Assembly (NCBI GenBank): GCA_002368355.1
Contig: AP018281.1
Span: forward strand, 620,001-684,000
DNA from: Chondrocystis sp. NIES-4102
GTDB taxonomy: Bacteria > Cyanobacteriota > Cyanobacteriia > Cyanobacteriales > Xenococcaceae
DNA: 64,000 bases
Reading direction: 5' to 3'
Part shown: piece by piece, positions 38,687 to 48,490 of the stretch
How the letters are laid out: every line of letters starts with the position of its first letter
How positions within the stretch are numbered: position 1 is the first letter of the stretch
Program-made: the position numbers and the translations under genes
Notes under the pieces: model-generated
What the model was told of the DNA's origin: nothing
Databases searched by the model: none
The model's input: the letters and a program-made list of their open reading frames with translations, nothing else

Positions 38687-40204
38687 ATGAAACTTTGGTT
38701 AATGTTAATTATTTTAAGCCCGATTGCCTATTTAGTTGTTCGGCAAAGCGTTAAAGACAAAACTACCACGCCAGTTTGGCTATGTTGGCTAGTAATTATG
38801 TTACCATCCTTCATCTGGACTGTTTGGACTTATATTTTTGGTCAAGAACAACCCCTACCTTTATTAGTATTTATATTTCCTTTGATTGTCTGTCCTTTGT
38901 TATATGGATGGTTAGTTCAAAGAGGGAAAATTGAGAAAATGGCAGAACATGAATCACGAAGAAGTGAACCAGAAAACCAAGAAAATGACAATATAGTCAT
39001 GGCAAAAACTAAGCCAGAAACTAAAGATAATACTGAACCTCGCCCTATTGATTTAAAGGAAGAAACTATTTTACGTAACTGTTTCCCTTGGAATGTTTAT
39101 TATCTGCAAAATATTGACTATCGTCCTCAAGCAATTTTTTGTCGCGGAAAACTAAAAACGATTCCTGAAAAGGCTTATGAAGAAATTAAAAATAATGTAG
39201 AGAATGCCTTCGGCGATCGCTTTTTTCTGATTTTTCAAGAAAGTTTTCGCGGTAAACCCTTTTTTGCCCTTGTGCCTAATCCTCAAGCCCAAACAGATAA
39301 AAAAACAGCAGAAATTAAGGATCTACGTATTGGCTTTGCCCTAGCTATGTTTATAATTACCTTGGTTACTACTACCATAGCTGGGGTTAGTATTGATGGT
39401 ACATCTTTACAAAAATTGTCCTCTAATCCCTGGTTATTATTTCAAGGTTTGAGTTATAGTTTACCGTTGCTGTTAATTATTGGAGTACAGAAGTTTACCC
39501 ACTTCTTTATGGCGATCGCTTATAAGATTCGCGTCACTCTACCTTATTTTATTCCTTTTCCTTTCCTACTAGATAACTTTTCATTAGGAACTTTAGGGGC
39601 TATTGTGCAAAGGCGATCGCCTATTCCCCACCGTAAAGCTTTATTTGATATAGCGATTATTGGTTCTCTATCTGGTCTATTATTGATTATACCTGTGTTG
39701 GTTTGGGGATTATCCCTATCATCGGTTACACCACTAAATCCCTCATCTACCTTTAGTCTGGAAGCTCAAGATCCTCGGCTTTCCTTCTTTCTCAGTCTAC
39801 TTGCCAAATTAGCTTTAGGTTCAGCCCTCACCCCAGGTATGGGAATTCAACTTCATCCATTAGCAGTTGCAGGTTGTATTGGTCTATTTATCACTGCTAT
39901 TAATTTAATGCCCATTGGACAGTTAGATGGAGGTCATATTGCTCATGCTGTCTTCGGTCAAAAAATGGCGATCGCGATCGGTCAAATAACTCGGATTTTA
40001 GCTCTCTTGTTTGCGTTAATTCATCCTTATTTCTGGATTTGGACAATTATTCTCTGGTTAATTCCCCTAATTGACCAACCAGCCCTCAACGACGTTACCG
40101 AACTTGATAATGGTCGTGATTTCCTTGGTTTATTAGTTTTAGCTCTTTTAATTATTATTGTCTTACCGCTACCTGAAACGATTGGTAATTTATTAAATAT
40201 TTAG
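38687..40204 (+). CDS. site-2-protease (EGY-like) homologue, probably proteolytically inactive
   Basis: 505 residues. An N-terminal membrane pair (about 1-80) and a charged linker (85-125) precede a soluble domain (125-210) seen in chloroplast EGY proteins. A polytopic M50 domain (about 220-500) follows. At the position of the HExxH zinc motif the sequence is KFTHFFMA (Thr271-His272), without the Glu or second His. The downstream NxxPxxxLDG motif survives as NLMPIGQLDGG (Asp414). It thus looks like an EGY3-like pseudoprotease of thylakoid or plasma membrane. Function unknown; other EGY proteins affect thylakoid development. Confidence 0.88.
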   Translation: MKLWLMLIILSPIAYLVVRQSVKDKTTTPVWLCWLVIMLPSFIWTVWTYIFGQEQPLPLLVFIFPLIVCPLLYGWLVQRGKIEKMAEHESRRSEPENQENDNIVMAKTKPETKDNTEPRPIDLKEETILRNCFPWNVYYLQNIDYRPQAIFCRGKLKTIPEKAYEEIKNNVENAFGDRFFLIFQESFRGKPFFALVPNPQAQTDKKTAEIKDLRIGFALAMFIITLVTTTIAGVSIDGTSLQKLSSNPWLLFQGLSYSLPLLLIIGVQKFTHFFMAIAYKIRVTLPYFIPFPFLLDNFSLGTLGAIVQRRSPIPHRKALFDIAIIGSLSGLLLIIPVLVWGLSLSSVTPLNPSSTFSLEAQDPRLSFFLSLLAKLALGSALTPGMGIQLHPLAVAGCIGLFITAINLMPIGQLDGGHIAHAVFGQKMAIAIGQITRILALLFALIHPYFWIWTIILWLIPLIDQPALNDVTELDNGRDFLGLLVLALLIIIVLPLPETIGNLLNI

Positions 40205-40218
40205 CTGAAGCTTGAAAT

Positions 40219-40250
40219 AATGAGGGACGAAAACATTTATCTCCCTCATT
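40219..40250. terminator. bidirectional hairpin between EGY-like gene and aqpZ
   Basis: A perfect 9-bp stem (AATGAGGGA / TCCCTCATT) with a 14-nt loop lies in the 58-bp gap between two convergent stop codons. U-tracts on either side are weak. It is probably a shared terminator. Confidence 0.6.
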
Positions 40251-40262
40251 CTCATTATTAAT

Positions 40263-41048
40263 TTATATAATTGGGGTATCCTGTTCGTCTATTGTGGCAT
40301 TATTTAACGTGGATTCAACAACGTCCTCTTCAAACAGCTTATGATAGGTGAATCCTGCTAAAACAGCCCCCACAATTGGAGCAAGCCAAAAGAGCCAAAG
40401 TTGAGCAATAAGTTCTTTCCCAGCCCACAAAGCCACCCCCGTACTACGAGCAGGGTTTACAGAAGTATTGGTAACAGGAATACTAATTAAATGAATTAAG
40501 GTTAAACATAAACCAATAGCTACAGGTGCAAATCCCGCAGGGGCGCGTTTATCGGTTGCACCCATGATAATTATCAAAAACATAAAAGTCATAGCGACTT
40601 CGGTGATAAGACAGCTTATCAAGGGATAAGCACCAGGAGAATGTGCGCCAAAACCATTAGTAGCTAAAGGATTAGAACCAGACAAGCTAAAATTAGCATT
40701 CCCCGCAGCAATTAAAAAAATTAAGCCCCCAGCTAAAATCGCTCCAATTACCTGAGCAATTATATAAGGTAATAAATCTTTACTGGCAAAACGCTTACCT
40801 GCCCATAAACCAAAAGAGACGGCAGGATTTAAATGGCAGCCTGAAATATGCCCAATTGCATAAGCCATTGTGAGAACTGTCAAACCAAAGGCTAAGGAAA
40901 CACCGACAAAACTAATCCCCAGAGGATAATATGTGTCTTGTCCAATGGTATTGCCTTCTGAGGTGAAGACAGCAGCGAGTACAGCACTACCGCAACCACC
41001 TAGAACTAGCCAAAAAGTTCCAATCAATTCTGCAATATATTTTTTCAT
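40263..41048 (-). CDS. aqpZ: aquaporin Z-type water channel
   Basis: 261 residues with six membrane segments and both pore motifs, [16 protein letters not shown] (first NPA) and [19 protein letters not shown] (second NPA with the ar/R arginine). The start [26 protein letters not shown] is classic AqpZ. An extra 20-residue acidic tail ([18 protein letters not shown]) follows TM6. It conducts water across the plasma membrane and is used in osmotic responses. Divergent from nrtA with 544 bp between starts. Confidence 0.95.
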   Translation of the reverse strand: MKKYIAELIGTFWLVLGGCGSAVLAAVFTSEGNTIGQDTYYPLGISFVGVSLAFGLTVLTMAYAIGHISGCHLNPAVSFGLWAGKRFASKDLLPYIIAQVIGAILAGGLIFLIAAGNANFSLSGSNPLATNGFGAHSPGAYPLISCLITEVAMTFMFLIIIMGATDKRAPAGFAPVAIGLCLTLIHLISIPVTNTSVNPARSTGVALWAGKELIAQLWLFWLAPIVGAVLAGFTYHKLFEEDVVESTLNNATIDEQDTPII

Positions 41049-41592
41049 ATTTAGTTTTTATCACTAAATCTATAGATCCAAGCAAATAGTAAATTGTGAT
41101 GAACTTTATTGCATAAAAGTTAAAATGTCAAACTTTCTTTGCTTTTATTAATGTTTATATGGCTTTTTGTTACATAGATAAATCCGATTAATTATTGAAT
41201 AAACCACAGCTTATTAATAATAATTAGTTCAAATTAATTACAGAGAAAAATCAATTATTACTATAGAAAGAACACAATCAAATAATTAGAAAAATAACGG
41301 TTTGATAAGTATTTGGGCTTAATTAATAAAAAGTTATCAGACAAATTAGTTTTTTTAGTATAGAAATAAATATATGATTATCAAATCGTGATAGACTATT
41401 GTACATATACTGAAAGAGCAAGGAAAACAACTTTTAATTTGCCGAAAAAACAGTGAATATGTAATTTAATAACTAGTTTGGAGACATTTATTAAATTTCT
41501 AGATTAGATATTAAAGAATTTTATTAATAACTTTTAAAAAGTTTATTTGATACATCTATCCAAGTAAAATAGTTGGATGGTTAGGAGGTTCT
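41049..41592. other. intergenic region upstream of nrtA and aqpZ
   Basis: 544 bp of very AT-rich DNA between divergent starts. I looked for the NtcA consensus GTA-N8-TAC and found no exact match; the nearest is GTATTTGGGCTTAA at 41309, one base short. An interrupted palindrome ATCA-N5-TGAT lies within 41376-41395, in a segment that resembles 48515-48535. A strong Shine-Dalgarno AGGAGG (41583-41588) ends 4 nt before the nrtA ATG. No ORF or RNA gene seen. Confidence 0.55.
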
Positions 41593-42939
41593 ATGTCCAA
41601 TTTTTCCCAATATTCTCGCCGAAAATTTCTAGCAACTGCTGCTGCTTCTTCTGTGAGTGCAGTCTTTCTCAATGGTTGTTTTGGAACTCCACCTTCAGTT
41701 AGGGAATTGACCCCCAAAGTTGAAGCTTTAGAGTTAGATGAGGCACAAAAGCCAGAAACAACTGCAATTAAACTTGGTTACTTACCAATTTTAGAATCAG
41801 CAGCATTAGTGGTTGCTAAACAAAAAGGGTTTTTTGATCGCTATGGCATGACCGATGTAATAGTTTCCAAGCAAGCCAACTGGGCATCAGCTAGAGATAA
41901 TGTGGTGATTGGTTCTGCTGGTGGTGGTATAGATGGTGGACAATGGCAAATGCCAATGCCTTATCTAATTAGTGAAGGACTATTAACAGATGGTAGAAAA
42001 ATACCGATGTATATCTTAGCAATGCTGAGTACTCAGGGTAATGGTATTGCAGTATCTAATGTACACCAAGGTAAGGGAATTGGTTTAAAAATCTCTGATC
42101 AAGGTGTTGATTATATTAAAAGCTTTCCTAAAGATAAAGGTAGAAAATTCAAAGCTGCTTTTACCTTCCCTAAAGTAAATCAAGATTTTTGGGTGCGTTA
42201 TTGGCTGGCTGCTAATGGCATAGATCCAGATAAAGATGTAGATTTACTTGCTGTACCTCCAGCAGAAACTGTACAAGGGATGCGTACAGGTAGCATGGAT
42301 GCGTTTAGTACAGGTGACCCTTGGCCCTATCGTATTGTTGCCGAAGATATTGGGTATATGGCTGGGTTAACTTCCCAGATGTGGAGATATCACCCTGAAG
42401 AATATTTAGCAATTAGAGGAGATTGGGTAGAAAAAAATCCTAAAGCTACCAAAGCTATTTTAAAAGCCTTAATGGAGGCGCAACAATGGTGTGATAAGCC
42501 TGAAAACCGCCCAGAATTAATTAAAATATTGGCACGCAGAAGTTACTTTAATATTGTTGGTGAATTAATCGAACCTCCCTATAAAGGCAACTACAAAATG
42601 GGAGATAATAAGCCAGAAATTAAAGATTTCAAAATGGGGCCATTATATTGGCAGGATGATCTTGGTAGTGTTTCCTATCCCTATAAGAGTCATGACCTTT
42701 GGTTTTTAACTGAAAGTGTACGTTGGGACTTTTTACCTCAAGATACCTTAGATAATGCTCAAGAACTAATTGCCAAAGTTAACCGTGAAGATATTTGGTT
42801 AGAAGCAGCAAGAGAAGCCAACTTTTCTAATCTTCCTACTAGTTCATCTCGTGGTGTTGAGAAATTCTTTGATGGAATTGAATTTAATCCAGAAAATCCA
42901 GCAGCATATCTCAATAGTTTAGCGATTAAAAAAGTTTAG
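41593..42939 (+). CDS. nrtA: nitrate ABC transporter substrate-binding lipoprotein
   Basis: 448 residues. The N-terminus has a twin-arginine motif ([11 protein letters not shown]) followed by a lipobox ending LNGC near residue 29. The mature protein is therefore a periplasmic lipoprotein anchored at the plasma membrane, probably exported by Tat. The body ([59 protein letters not shown]) is that of NrtA/CmpA nitrate or bicarbonate-binding proteins. Association with a fused NrtC and the residue pattern favour nitrate/nitrite over bicarbonate (inference). First gene of the nrtABCD operon; preceded by AGGAGG. Confidence 0.94.
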   Translation: MSNFSQYSRRKFLATAAASSVSAVFLNGCFGTPPSVRELTPKVEALELDEAQKPETTAIKLGYLPILESAALVVAKQKGFFDRYGMTDVIVSKQANWASARDNVVIGSAGGGIDGGQWQMPMPYLISEGLLTDGRKIPMYILAMLSTQGNGIAVSNVHQGKGIGLKISDQGVDYIKSFPKDKGRKFKAAFTFPKVNQDFWVRYWLAANGIDPDKDVDLLAVPPAETVQGMRTGSMDAFSTGDPWPYRIVAEDIGYMAGLTSQMWRYHPEEYLAIRGDWVEKNPKATKAILKALMEAQQWCDKPENRPELIKILARRSYFNIVGELIEPPYKGNYKMGDNKPEIKDFKMGPLYWQDDLGSVSYPYKSHDLWFLTESVRWDFLPQDTLDNAQELIAKVNREDIWLEAAREANFSNLPTSSSRGVEKFFDGIEFNPENPAAYLNSLAIKKV

Positions 42940-42994
42940 TCTGCAAAGCAAAAATCACATATCAAAGGAAGATATTAATTATTAAGGAGCAAAA

Positions 42995-43834
42995 ATGACT
43001 ACTACTACAAGAAGAGTTAATAGAAATAATCAGGGTAATTTTTTTAGTAAATTTTGGAAGAAAAACTCAGGAGATATAATTCCACCGATTTTAGGAATTT
43101 TAGGGTTTTTAACAATTTGGCAATTCTTATCGTCAACAGGCTTAATTAAATTAGCTGGCCCGTTGAGTATTTGGACAGATGATCGTACTAGAGAATTACT
43201 TTTATATCCTTTTTATGATGCTGGTGGTTTAGATAAAGGTTTATTTTGGCAGACTATGGCAAGTTTGGGTCGAGTTGCCCAAGGTTATTCTCTCGCTGCA
43301 ATTGTAGGTATAGCTGGAGGTATATTAGTTGGTTTAAATCCTATCCTCGACAAAGCCTTAGACCCCATATTTCAATTCTTAAGAATGGTTGCACCATTAG
43401 CTTGGGTTCCTATTGCCTTAGTTGCCCTACAACAAAACCAACCAGCAGCAATTTTCGTTATTTTTATTACTTCAGTTTGGCCCATTCTAATTAATACAAC
43501 CGAAGGTGTTAAACAAATTCCTCAAGACTACCTTAACGTTAAAAGAGTTTTAAAACTATCTAACAAAAAATTCTTCTTTAAAATCCTATTCCCTTCCGCT
43601 TTACCTTATATCTTCACTGGTTTAAGAATTGGTATCGGTTTAGCTTGGTTGGCAATTATTGCAGCAGAAATCGTAATGTCGGGTATTGTTGGTATCGGTT
43701 TCTTCATCTGGGATGCTTATCAACAAAACTACATTAGTGAAATTATCTTGGCGGTTATCTATATCGGTGCAGTTGGTTTAATTTTAGACCGTGCGATCGC
43801 TTATTTACAAAAATTAATTGCTCCACAATCTTAA
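42995..43834 (+). CDS. nrtB: nitrate ABC transporter permease
   Basis: 279 residues. Binding-protein-dependent permease of the SsuC/TauC/NrtB group with about six membrane segments. The cytoplasmic coupling loop is VIFITSVWPILINTTEGVKQIPQDYLNVKRVLKLSNKKFFFKILFPSALPYIFTGLRIGIG (about 150-210). It forms the membrane pore of the NrtBCD importer fed by NrtA. AAGGAG lies 5 nt before the ATG. Starts 55 bp after nrtA and is separated from nrtC by a 128-bp gap containing heptamer repeats. Confidence 0.94.
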   Translation: MTTTTRRVNRNNQGNFFSKFWKKNSGDIIPPILGILGFLTIWQFLSSTGLIKLAGPLSIWTDDRTRELLLYPFYDAGGLDKGLFWQTMASLGRVAQGYSLAAIVGIAGGILVGLNPILDKALDPIFQFLRMVAPLAWVPIALVALQQNQPAAIFVIFITSVWPILINTTEGVKQIPQDYLNVKRVLKLSNKKFFFKILFPSALPYIFTGLRIGIGLAWLAIIAAEIVMSGIVGIGFFIWDAYQQNYISEIILAVIYIGAVGLILDRAIAYLQKLIAPQS

Positions 43835-43904
43835 ACAAGTAAAAAGTCAAAAGTATGCAGGTGTTAGGTTTCGGGTTAGAGATTTTAAATTGCCAGAGAT
43901 TTCA

Positions 43905-43953
43905 ATTACCTATTACCTAGTACCTCCTTCTCTATTCCCTATTCCCTACTACT
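43905..43953. repeat. heptamer array inside the nrt operon (nrtB-nrtC gap)
   Basis: Seven consecutive 7-bp units (ATTACCT, ATTACCT, AGTACCT, CCTTCTC, TATTCCC, TATTCCC, TACTACT) fill most of the space ahead of nrtC and end 9 bp before its ATG. No Shine-Dalgarno is visible for nrtC. The unit belongs to the family of ACTACCT/ATAGGTA repeats elsewhere in this window. Confidence 0.7.
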
Positions 43954-43962
43954 TAAAAAATC

Positions 43963-45963
43963 ATGAGTGTATTTGTAGCAGCAGATCAAATAGAAAAAGT
44001 TTTTCCCCTCAGTGGCGGTGGTGAATATGTCGCCCTCAAAGGCATTGATTTACAAATAAAAAAGGGTGAATTTGTTTCCTTAATTGGTCACTCTGGTTGT
44101 GGTAAATCGACACTATTAAATATGATTGCAGGTCTAGATTTACCTAGCGATGGAGTTGTCACCCTCGAAGGACAACAAATTAGAGAACCTGGGCCAGAGA
44201 AGATGGTAATCTTTCAAAACTACTCCCTATTACCCTGGTTAAGTGTGCGTCAAAATATCGCCTTGGCTGTGGATGAGGTGATGACCAATGCTAGTAAATC
44301 AGAAAGAACATCTATAGTCGAACAACATATAGATTTAGTTGGGTTACGTCATGCTGTGGATAAATTACCAGGACAACTATCAGGAGGTATGAAACAGCGT
44401 GTGGCGATCGCTCGTGCCTTAGCCATTCGTCCAAAACTCTTATTATTAGATGAACCTTTTGGGGCGTTGGATGCCTTAACTAGAGGTAATCTTCAAGAAC
44501 AGTTAATGCGAATTTGTGAAGAGTATCATGTCACCTCCGTTATGGTAACTCACGATGTCGATGAAGCTGTCTTGTTATCCGACAAAATAGTAATGCTGAC
44601 TAATGGCCCTGGTTCTAAAATTGGTAGCATTTTAGATGTGGATATTCCTCGTCCGCGCCGACGTATGGAAGTAGTTAATCATCCCAGTTACTACAGTTTG
44701 CGTAGTGAAATGATTTATTTCCTCAACCAGCAAAAACGAATCAAAAAAATCCGCGCTAAGAAAACTGCTGTAGTTGCCCGTCATGGTTTAGAAAAAGTTA
44801 ATTTAGAGATTGGTTTTGTGCCTCTAACTGCTTGCGCCCCCGTAGCTGTGGCACAGGAGAAAGGCTTTTTTACCAAACATGGTTTAGATGAAATTAGTTT
44901 GGTTAGAGAAACCAGTTGGCGCGGTATTGTCGATGGTATTGAAGGGGGGTATTTAGATGCAGCCCAAATGCCAGCAGGAATGCCTACATGGTTAACCACA
45001 GGCGGAAATCAAGATCGACCTGTACCTGTAGTTACTGCTTTAACTATGACTCGTAACGGTAACGGGGTTACTTTAGCCAAAAAATTCTATGACCAAGGTA
45101 TCCTTACTGCTGCTGAATACAAGCGAAGATTATTAGCTTTGGATGGTCAAAAACATACTCTTGGTATGGTACATCCATCATCGATGCACAACATTTTATT
45201 ACGTTATTGGTTGGCAGCAGGAGGTATTGATCCTGATAAAGATGTCGAACTTAAAACTATTCCCCCTGCCCAAATGGTAGCGGATTTAAAAGCAGGTACA
45301 ATTGATGGTTATTGCGTGGGTGAACCTTGGAATCTACGTGCCTCTATGGAGGGACTGGGTTGTACTGTGGCGACAGATATGGAAATTTGGCAGGGACATC
45401 CAGGAAAGGTTTTAGGAGTTAGAGAAGATTGGGCAAATAGTTATCCTAATGCTCATGTAGCCTTAGTCAAAGCCCTTTTAGAAGCTGGTCGTTATTGTGC
45501 TGACGAGAAAAATCATCAAGAAATCAGAGAGATTCTAGCAAGTCGTAAGTATCTAGCTACTAAAGAGGAATATATTCAACTTGGCGACCCAAATAACTAT
45601 AGTTGTAGTTTAGAGAAGCACGTAGAATATGCCCACCATATGTTCTTTGGCGAAGGCTTAAATCGTCCTAGTCGTACCGAACACCTCTGGATGATGACCC
45701 AGATGGCACGTTGGGGACATATTCCTTTCCCTCGTAATTGGGTAGAAATCTTGGAAAGAGTTTGTCGCGTTAGTACTTTTAGCACCGCAGCCAGGGAATT
45801 AGGCTTAGGTGATATTAAATATCGTCGCAATGCAATTGAGCTATTTGACGGGATTAAATTTGATGCTGAAGACCCCATTGGGTATCTCAATCATTTAGAT
45901 ATTGAACGTGACTTTACTATTGCTGAAGTTCATCTTAACGCCCCGACAATCATTGCTGCCTAA
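43963..45963 (+). CDS. nrtC: nitrate ABC transporter ATPase fused to NrtA-like domain
   Basis: 666 residues. The ABC ATPase (about 1-255) has Walker A GHSGCGKST, signature LSGGMKQR, Walker B LLLLDEPFGALD and an H-loop in VTHDVDEA. A linker (KKIRAKKTAVVARH) leads to a C-terminal NrtA-like solute-binding domain (about 280-660; IGFVPLTACAPVAVAQEKGFFTKHGL). In Synechococcus this cytoplasmic domain mediates ammonium/nitrogen-dependent inhibition of nitrate uptake. The full fusion is intact, so post-translational regulation is expected. It works with NrtD as the ATPase pair. Confidence 0.96.
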   Translation: MSVFVAADQIEKVFPLSGGGEYVALKGIDLQIKKGEFVSLIGHSGCGKSTLLNMIAGLDLPSDGVVTLEGQQIREPGPEKMVIFQNYSLLPWLSVRQNIALAVDEVMTNASKSERTSIVEQHIDLVGLRHAVDKLPGQLSGGMKQRVAIARALAIRPKLLLLDEPFGALDALTRGNLQEQLMRICEEYHVTSVMVTHDVDEAVLLSDKIVMLTNGPGSKIGSILDVDIPRPRRRMEVVNHPSYYSLRSEMIYFLNQQKRIKKIRAKKTAVVARHGLEKVNLEIGFVPLTACAPVAVAQEKGFFTKHGLDEISLVRETSWRGIVDGIEGGYLDAAQMPAGMPTWLTTGGNQDRPVPVVTALTMTRNGNGVTLAKKFYDQGILTAAEYKRRLLALDGQKHTLGMVHPSSMHNILLRYWLAAGGIDPDKDVELKTIPPAQMVADLKAGTIDGYCVGEPWNLRASMEGLGCTVATDMEIWQGHPGKVLGVREDWANSYPNAHVALVKALLEAGRYCADEKNHQEIREILASRKYLATKEEYIQLGDPNNYSCSLEKHVEYAHHMFFGEGLNRPSRTEHLWMMTQMARWGHIPFPRNWVEILERVCRVSTFSTAARELGLGDIKYRRNAIELFDGIKFDAEDPIGYLNHLDIERDFTIAEVHLNAPTIIAA

Positions 45964-46036
45964 TTATTCAAGCTTAAACAGCAATAACGCCAGATAAACA
46001 AATAATAACAACTATTCAATTCTACCAATCCAAATT

Positions 46037-46882
46037 ATGAGAGCTTCTAATAGACAACTTTTAGAATTTCAACCCCGAGCAATGGAGAAATCCGCTTTTG
46101 TTAACATTGAGAATGTATCAAAGGTTTATCCCACTCCCACTGGCCCTTATACCGTTTTAGAAAATGTTAATTTAACTGTTAAGCAAGGAGAATTCATCTG
46201 CGTTATCGGTCACTCTGGTTGCGGTAAATCGACTCTTTTAAACATGATCTCAGGATTTGCCACACCTAGTACTGGTTCAGTTACCGTAGGGGGAAAAACC
46301 ATTACCGAACCTGGGCCCGATCGCATGGTAGTATTTCAAAATTACGCCCTCTTACCTTGGCTGACTGTATTCGATAATGTATATCTAGCAGTAGATTCAG
46401 TCAATCCTAATCGACCTGAACAGGAAAAAAGAGCGATCGCTCGTGACCATTTAGCGATGGTTGGTTTATCCGAAGCTGTAGATAAAAAACCGACTCAAAT
46501 CTCAGGCGGGATGAAACAACGGGTTTCTATTGCTCGTGCTTTGGCTATTCGTCCTGAAGTTTTAATTTTAGACGAACCTTTTGGGGCATTAGATGCTATT
46601 ACTAAAGAGGAATTGCAAGAGGAATTACTCAAAATCTGGAATGATCACCGTTGTACAGTCTTGATGATTACCCATGATATTGATGAGGCTTTATTTTTAG
46701 CAGATAAGTTAGTGATGATGACTAATGGCCCTGCTGCGGGTATCGGCGAAGTGATGAATATTGATTTTCCTCGTCCAAGAAATCGCGATCAAATTATGGA
46801 ACAACCAGAATATTACGACCTGCGTAACTATGCCCTAGACTTCCTTTATAATCGTTTTGCCCACGATGATGATGCTGCTTAA
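46037..46882 (+). CDS. nrtD: nitrate ABC transporter ATPase
   Basis: 281 residues, a stand-alone ABC ATPase that partners NrtC. Walker A GHSGCGKST, signature ISGGMKQR, Walker B VLILDEPFGALDA and ITHDIDEA are present. The ATPase core is close to that of NrtC (shared GPDRMVVFQNYALLPWL block). The N-terminus up to about residue 18 may be an over-extension: M17 (MEKSAFVNIENVSK) is an alternative start. Last gene of the operon, 73 bp after nrtC; a hairpin follows. Confidence 0.94.
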   Translation: MRASNRQLLEFQPRAMEKSAFVNIENVSKVYPTPTGPYTVLENVNLTVKQGEFICVIGHSGCGKSTLLNMISGFATPSTGSVTVGGKTITEPGPDRMVVFQNYALLPWLTVFDNVYLAVDSVNPNRPEQEKRAIARDHLAMVGLSEAVDKKPTQISGGMKQRVSIARALAIRPEVLILDEPFGALDAITKEELQEELLKIWNDHRCTVLMITHDIDEALFLADKLVMMTNGPAAGIGEVMNIDFPRPRNRDQIMEQPEYYDLRNYALDFLYNRFAHDDDAA

Positions 46883-47377
46883 TATTTGTTCGGTTGTAAT
46901 TCTTTACTAGATATTGACTGGGTTAATCAATTTCATCTCAATGGTTAACCCAATTATTTTGTTAACAGTTTCTCACTTGGTAATTATTTAATTATCTTAT
47001 TAATTCTGCGATCGCATTTGCCTAATTGTGGCTCTGCTATTGATTTTACAGTAAAAAGACGACTATCGAATTCTTGCCATCCCATCAAAAATTTACATTA
47101 ACTATCTAAAATAATAATTTTGTTGTAATATATAAACCATACAGGAAAACTTTGCGATCGCGAGAGTATCAATCTTTTAATTATTAGGTGACTAAAAATA
47201 ACCTGAGCTTTTACAGATCTCAAGTTAATCTTAAGAGCGATTTTGCATTTTCACAATCTAAATAAACTTAAGTAAATTTATACTATCTATGTATATTTTA
47301 ACCTTAAGTTTGAGTTATTTGTTTGGATTTTTTTGTAAGAGTTTGATCATCAAATTAAATAAAATGTAGTAAGGCAA
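46883..47377. other. intergenic spacer between nrtD and methyltransferase gene
   Basis: 495 bp with no supported ORF. Apart from the hairpin at 46919-46952 I see only AT-rich sequence and a HIP1-like GCGATCGCG-type site near 47154. The methyltransferase promoter should lie in its right half. Confidence 0.5.
46919..46952 (+). terminator. hairpin after nrtD
   Basis: Perfect 8-bp inverted repeat TGGGTTAA / TTAACCCA with an 18-nt loop, 37 bp after the nrtD stop, followed by ATTATTTTG. The U-rich tract is imperfect. Likely the operon terminator. Confidence 0.5.
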
Positions 47378-48307
47378 ATGGTAATATTAGACAGAATTCA
47401 AACCCAGTTAAGATGTCCAGCTACCAAAACCCAACTCAAAAAATCTGGAGAATACTTAGAAAGTGTAAGCAATCCAAGTATTCAATACCCAATTATTGAT
47501 GGTATTCCAATTCTAATTGACGATCAAAAAAGTCTTTTTTGCATTGACGATTTTGTGAATAAGAGAAACACAACATTTAATATCAATGCCAAGCCCAATT
47601 TAATTAAAAGAACATTTCAAAAGTTTCGAGACAAATTACCGTCAATTAGTTCCAATATAAAAGGCAAATATAACTATCAAAAACTCGCTTCACTATTACC
47701 AGCCAAAGCCATAATACTCATAATTGGTGGTAGCGTTAAAGGAGAAGGGATAGAAGCAATATATGACAATGACTCATTTGAGATAATAGAATCAGATGTT
47801 TCCTTTGGAGACTGCACTAAAATCATCTGTGATGCGCATGATTTACCCTTTGAAGACAAAACATTTGATTGTGTAATTGTTCAAGCTGTATTAGAACACG
47901 TTTTAGAACCACAACAATGTGTTAGTGAAATTCATAGAGTTTTAAAAGATTCTGGAATTGTATATGCAGAAACTCCATTTATGCAACAAGTTCACATGAA
48001 ACAATATGATTTTACTAGATTTACTCATCTAGGGCATCGTTGGTTATTTAAACATTTTGAGGAGATTAATAGTGGACCCTGTTGTGGTCCTGGAATGGCA
48101 TTAGCTTGGTCTTACAGTGCTTTTCTTAAAAGTTTTTCTAATTCCGTAAGCATTAACCGTTTATTATCATTATTTGCTCAAATTACCTCTTTCTTTTTTA
48201 AGTATTTTGATTACTTTTTAATAGATCAAGCAGGTTCTTATGATGCAGCTTCGGGATACTATTTTTTGGGTGACGCGACCGCAGTAAAAAAAGTAGTCAA
48301 TCTTTAA
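47378..48307 (+). CDS. SAM-dependent methyltransferase (type 11-like)
   Basis: 309 residues. An N-terminal Trm112/YcaR-like stretch (LRCPATKTQLKKSGEYL ... YPIIDGIPILIDD) precedes a class I methyltransferase core. In the core, IIGGSVKGEG replaces the glycine loop, DAHDLPFEDKTFDCVIVQAVLEHVLEPQQCVSEIHRVLKDSGIVYAETPF forms motifs II-VI, and a C-terminal helical region follows. The substrate is unknown; such proteins often sit in glycan or secondary-metabolite loci, but none is adjacent here. Only one Cys remains in the Trm112-like part, so no zinc site there. Monocistronic. Confidence 0.85.
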   Translation: MVILDRIQTQLRCPATKTQLKKSGEYLESVSNPSIQYPIIDGIPILIDDQKSLFCIDDFVNKRNTTFNINAKPNLIKRTFQKFRDKLPSISSNIKGKYNYQKLASLLPAKAIILIIGGSVKGEGIEAIYDNDSFEIIESDVSFGDCTKIICDAHDLPFEDKTFDCVIVQAVLEHVLEPQQCVSEIHRVLKDSGIVYAETPFMQQVHMKQYDFTRFTHLGHRWLFKHFEEINSGPCCGPGMALAWSYSAFLKSFSNSVSINRLLSLFAQITSFFFKYFDYFLIDQAGSYDAASGYYFLGDATAVKKVVNL

Positions 48308-48373
48308 GCTATCAGGAATTAATCCAACAGTTTAAAGGCTTGAAATAAAAGTAAGATCAATTAATAAATAGGT

Positions 48374-48490
48374 TGCTACAGATGGTTAACGTATAAATGG
48401 AATAATAATATGAAGTCTTCTCTGGTTTACAGATATTTTAGCGGATTAATATTCTTAACCTAAATATATGATCATCTGTAGCATTTTTTT
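48374..48490 (+). ncRNA. candidate small RNA ending in an intrinsic terminator
   Basis: The perfect 11-bp inverted repeat TGCTACAGATG (48374-48384) and CATCTGTAGCA (48473-48483) extends by four more pairs (two G-U) and is directly followed by seven T (48484-48490). Upstream, TTGAAA (48340-48345) and TAATAA (48362-48367) form a plausible -35/-10 pair with 16-bp spacing that would start transcription at the left arm. It may equally be the 3' terminator of the methyltransferase gene or a small mobile hairpin element. No known RNA family recognised. Confidence 0.4.

Noticed and set aside
41049-41592. NtcA binding site upstream of nrtA
   Set aside because: I searched for GTA-N8-TAC by eye and found no exact site; the closest differs by one base and lies about 280 bp upstream, so I do not call it.
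44781-44999. Minus-strand frames inside nrtC, pyrG, trpD and the exoprotein gene
   Set aside because: They are shadows of strongly supported genes on the other strand and show no family features.
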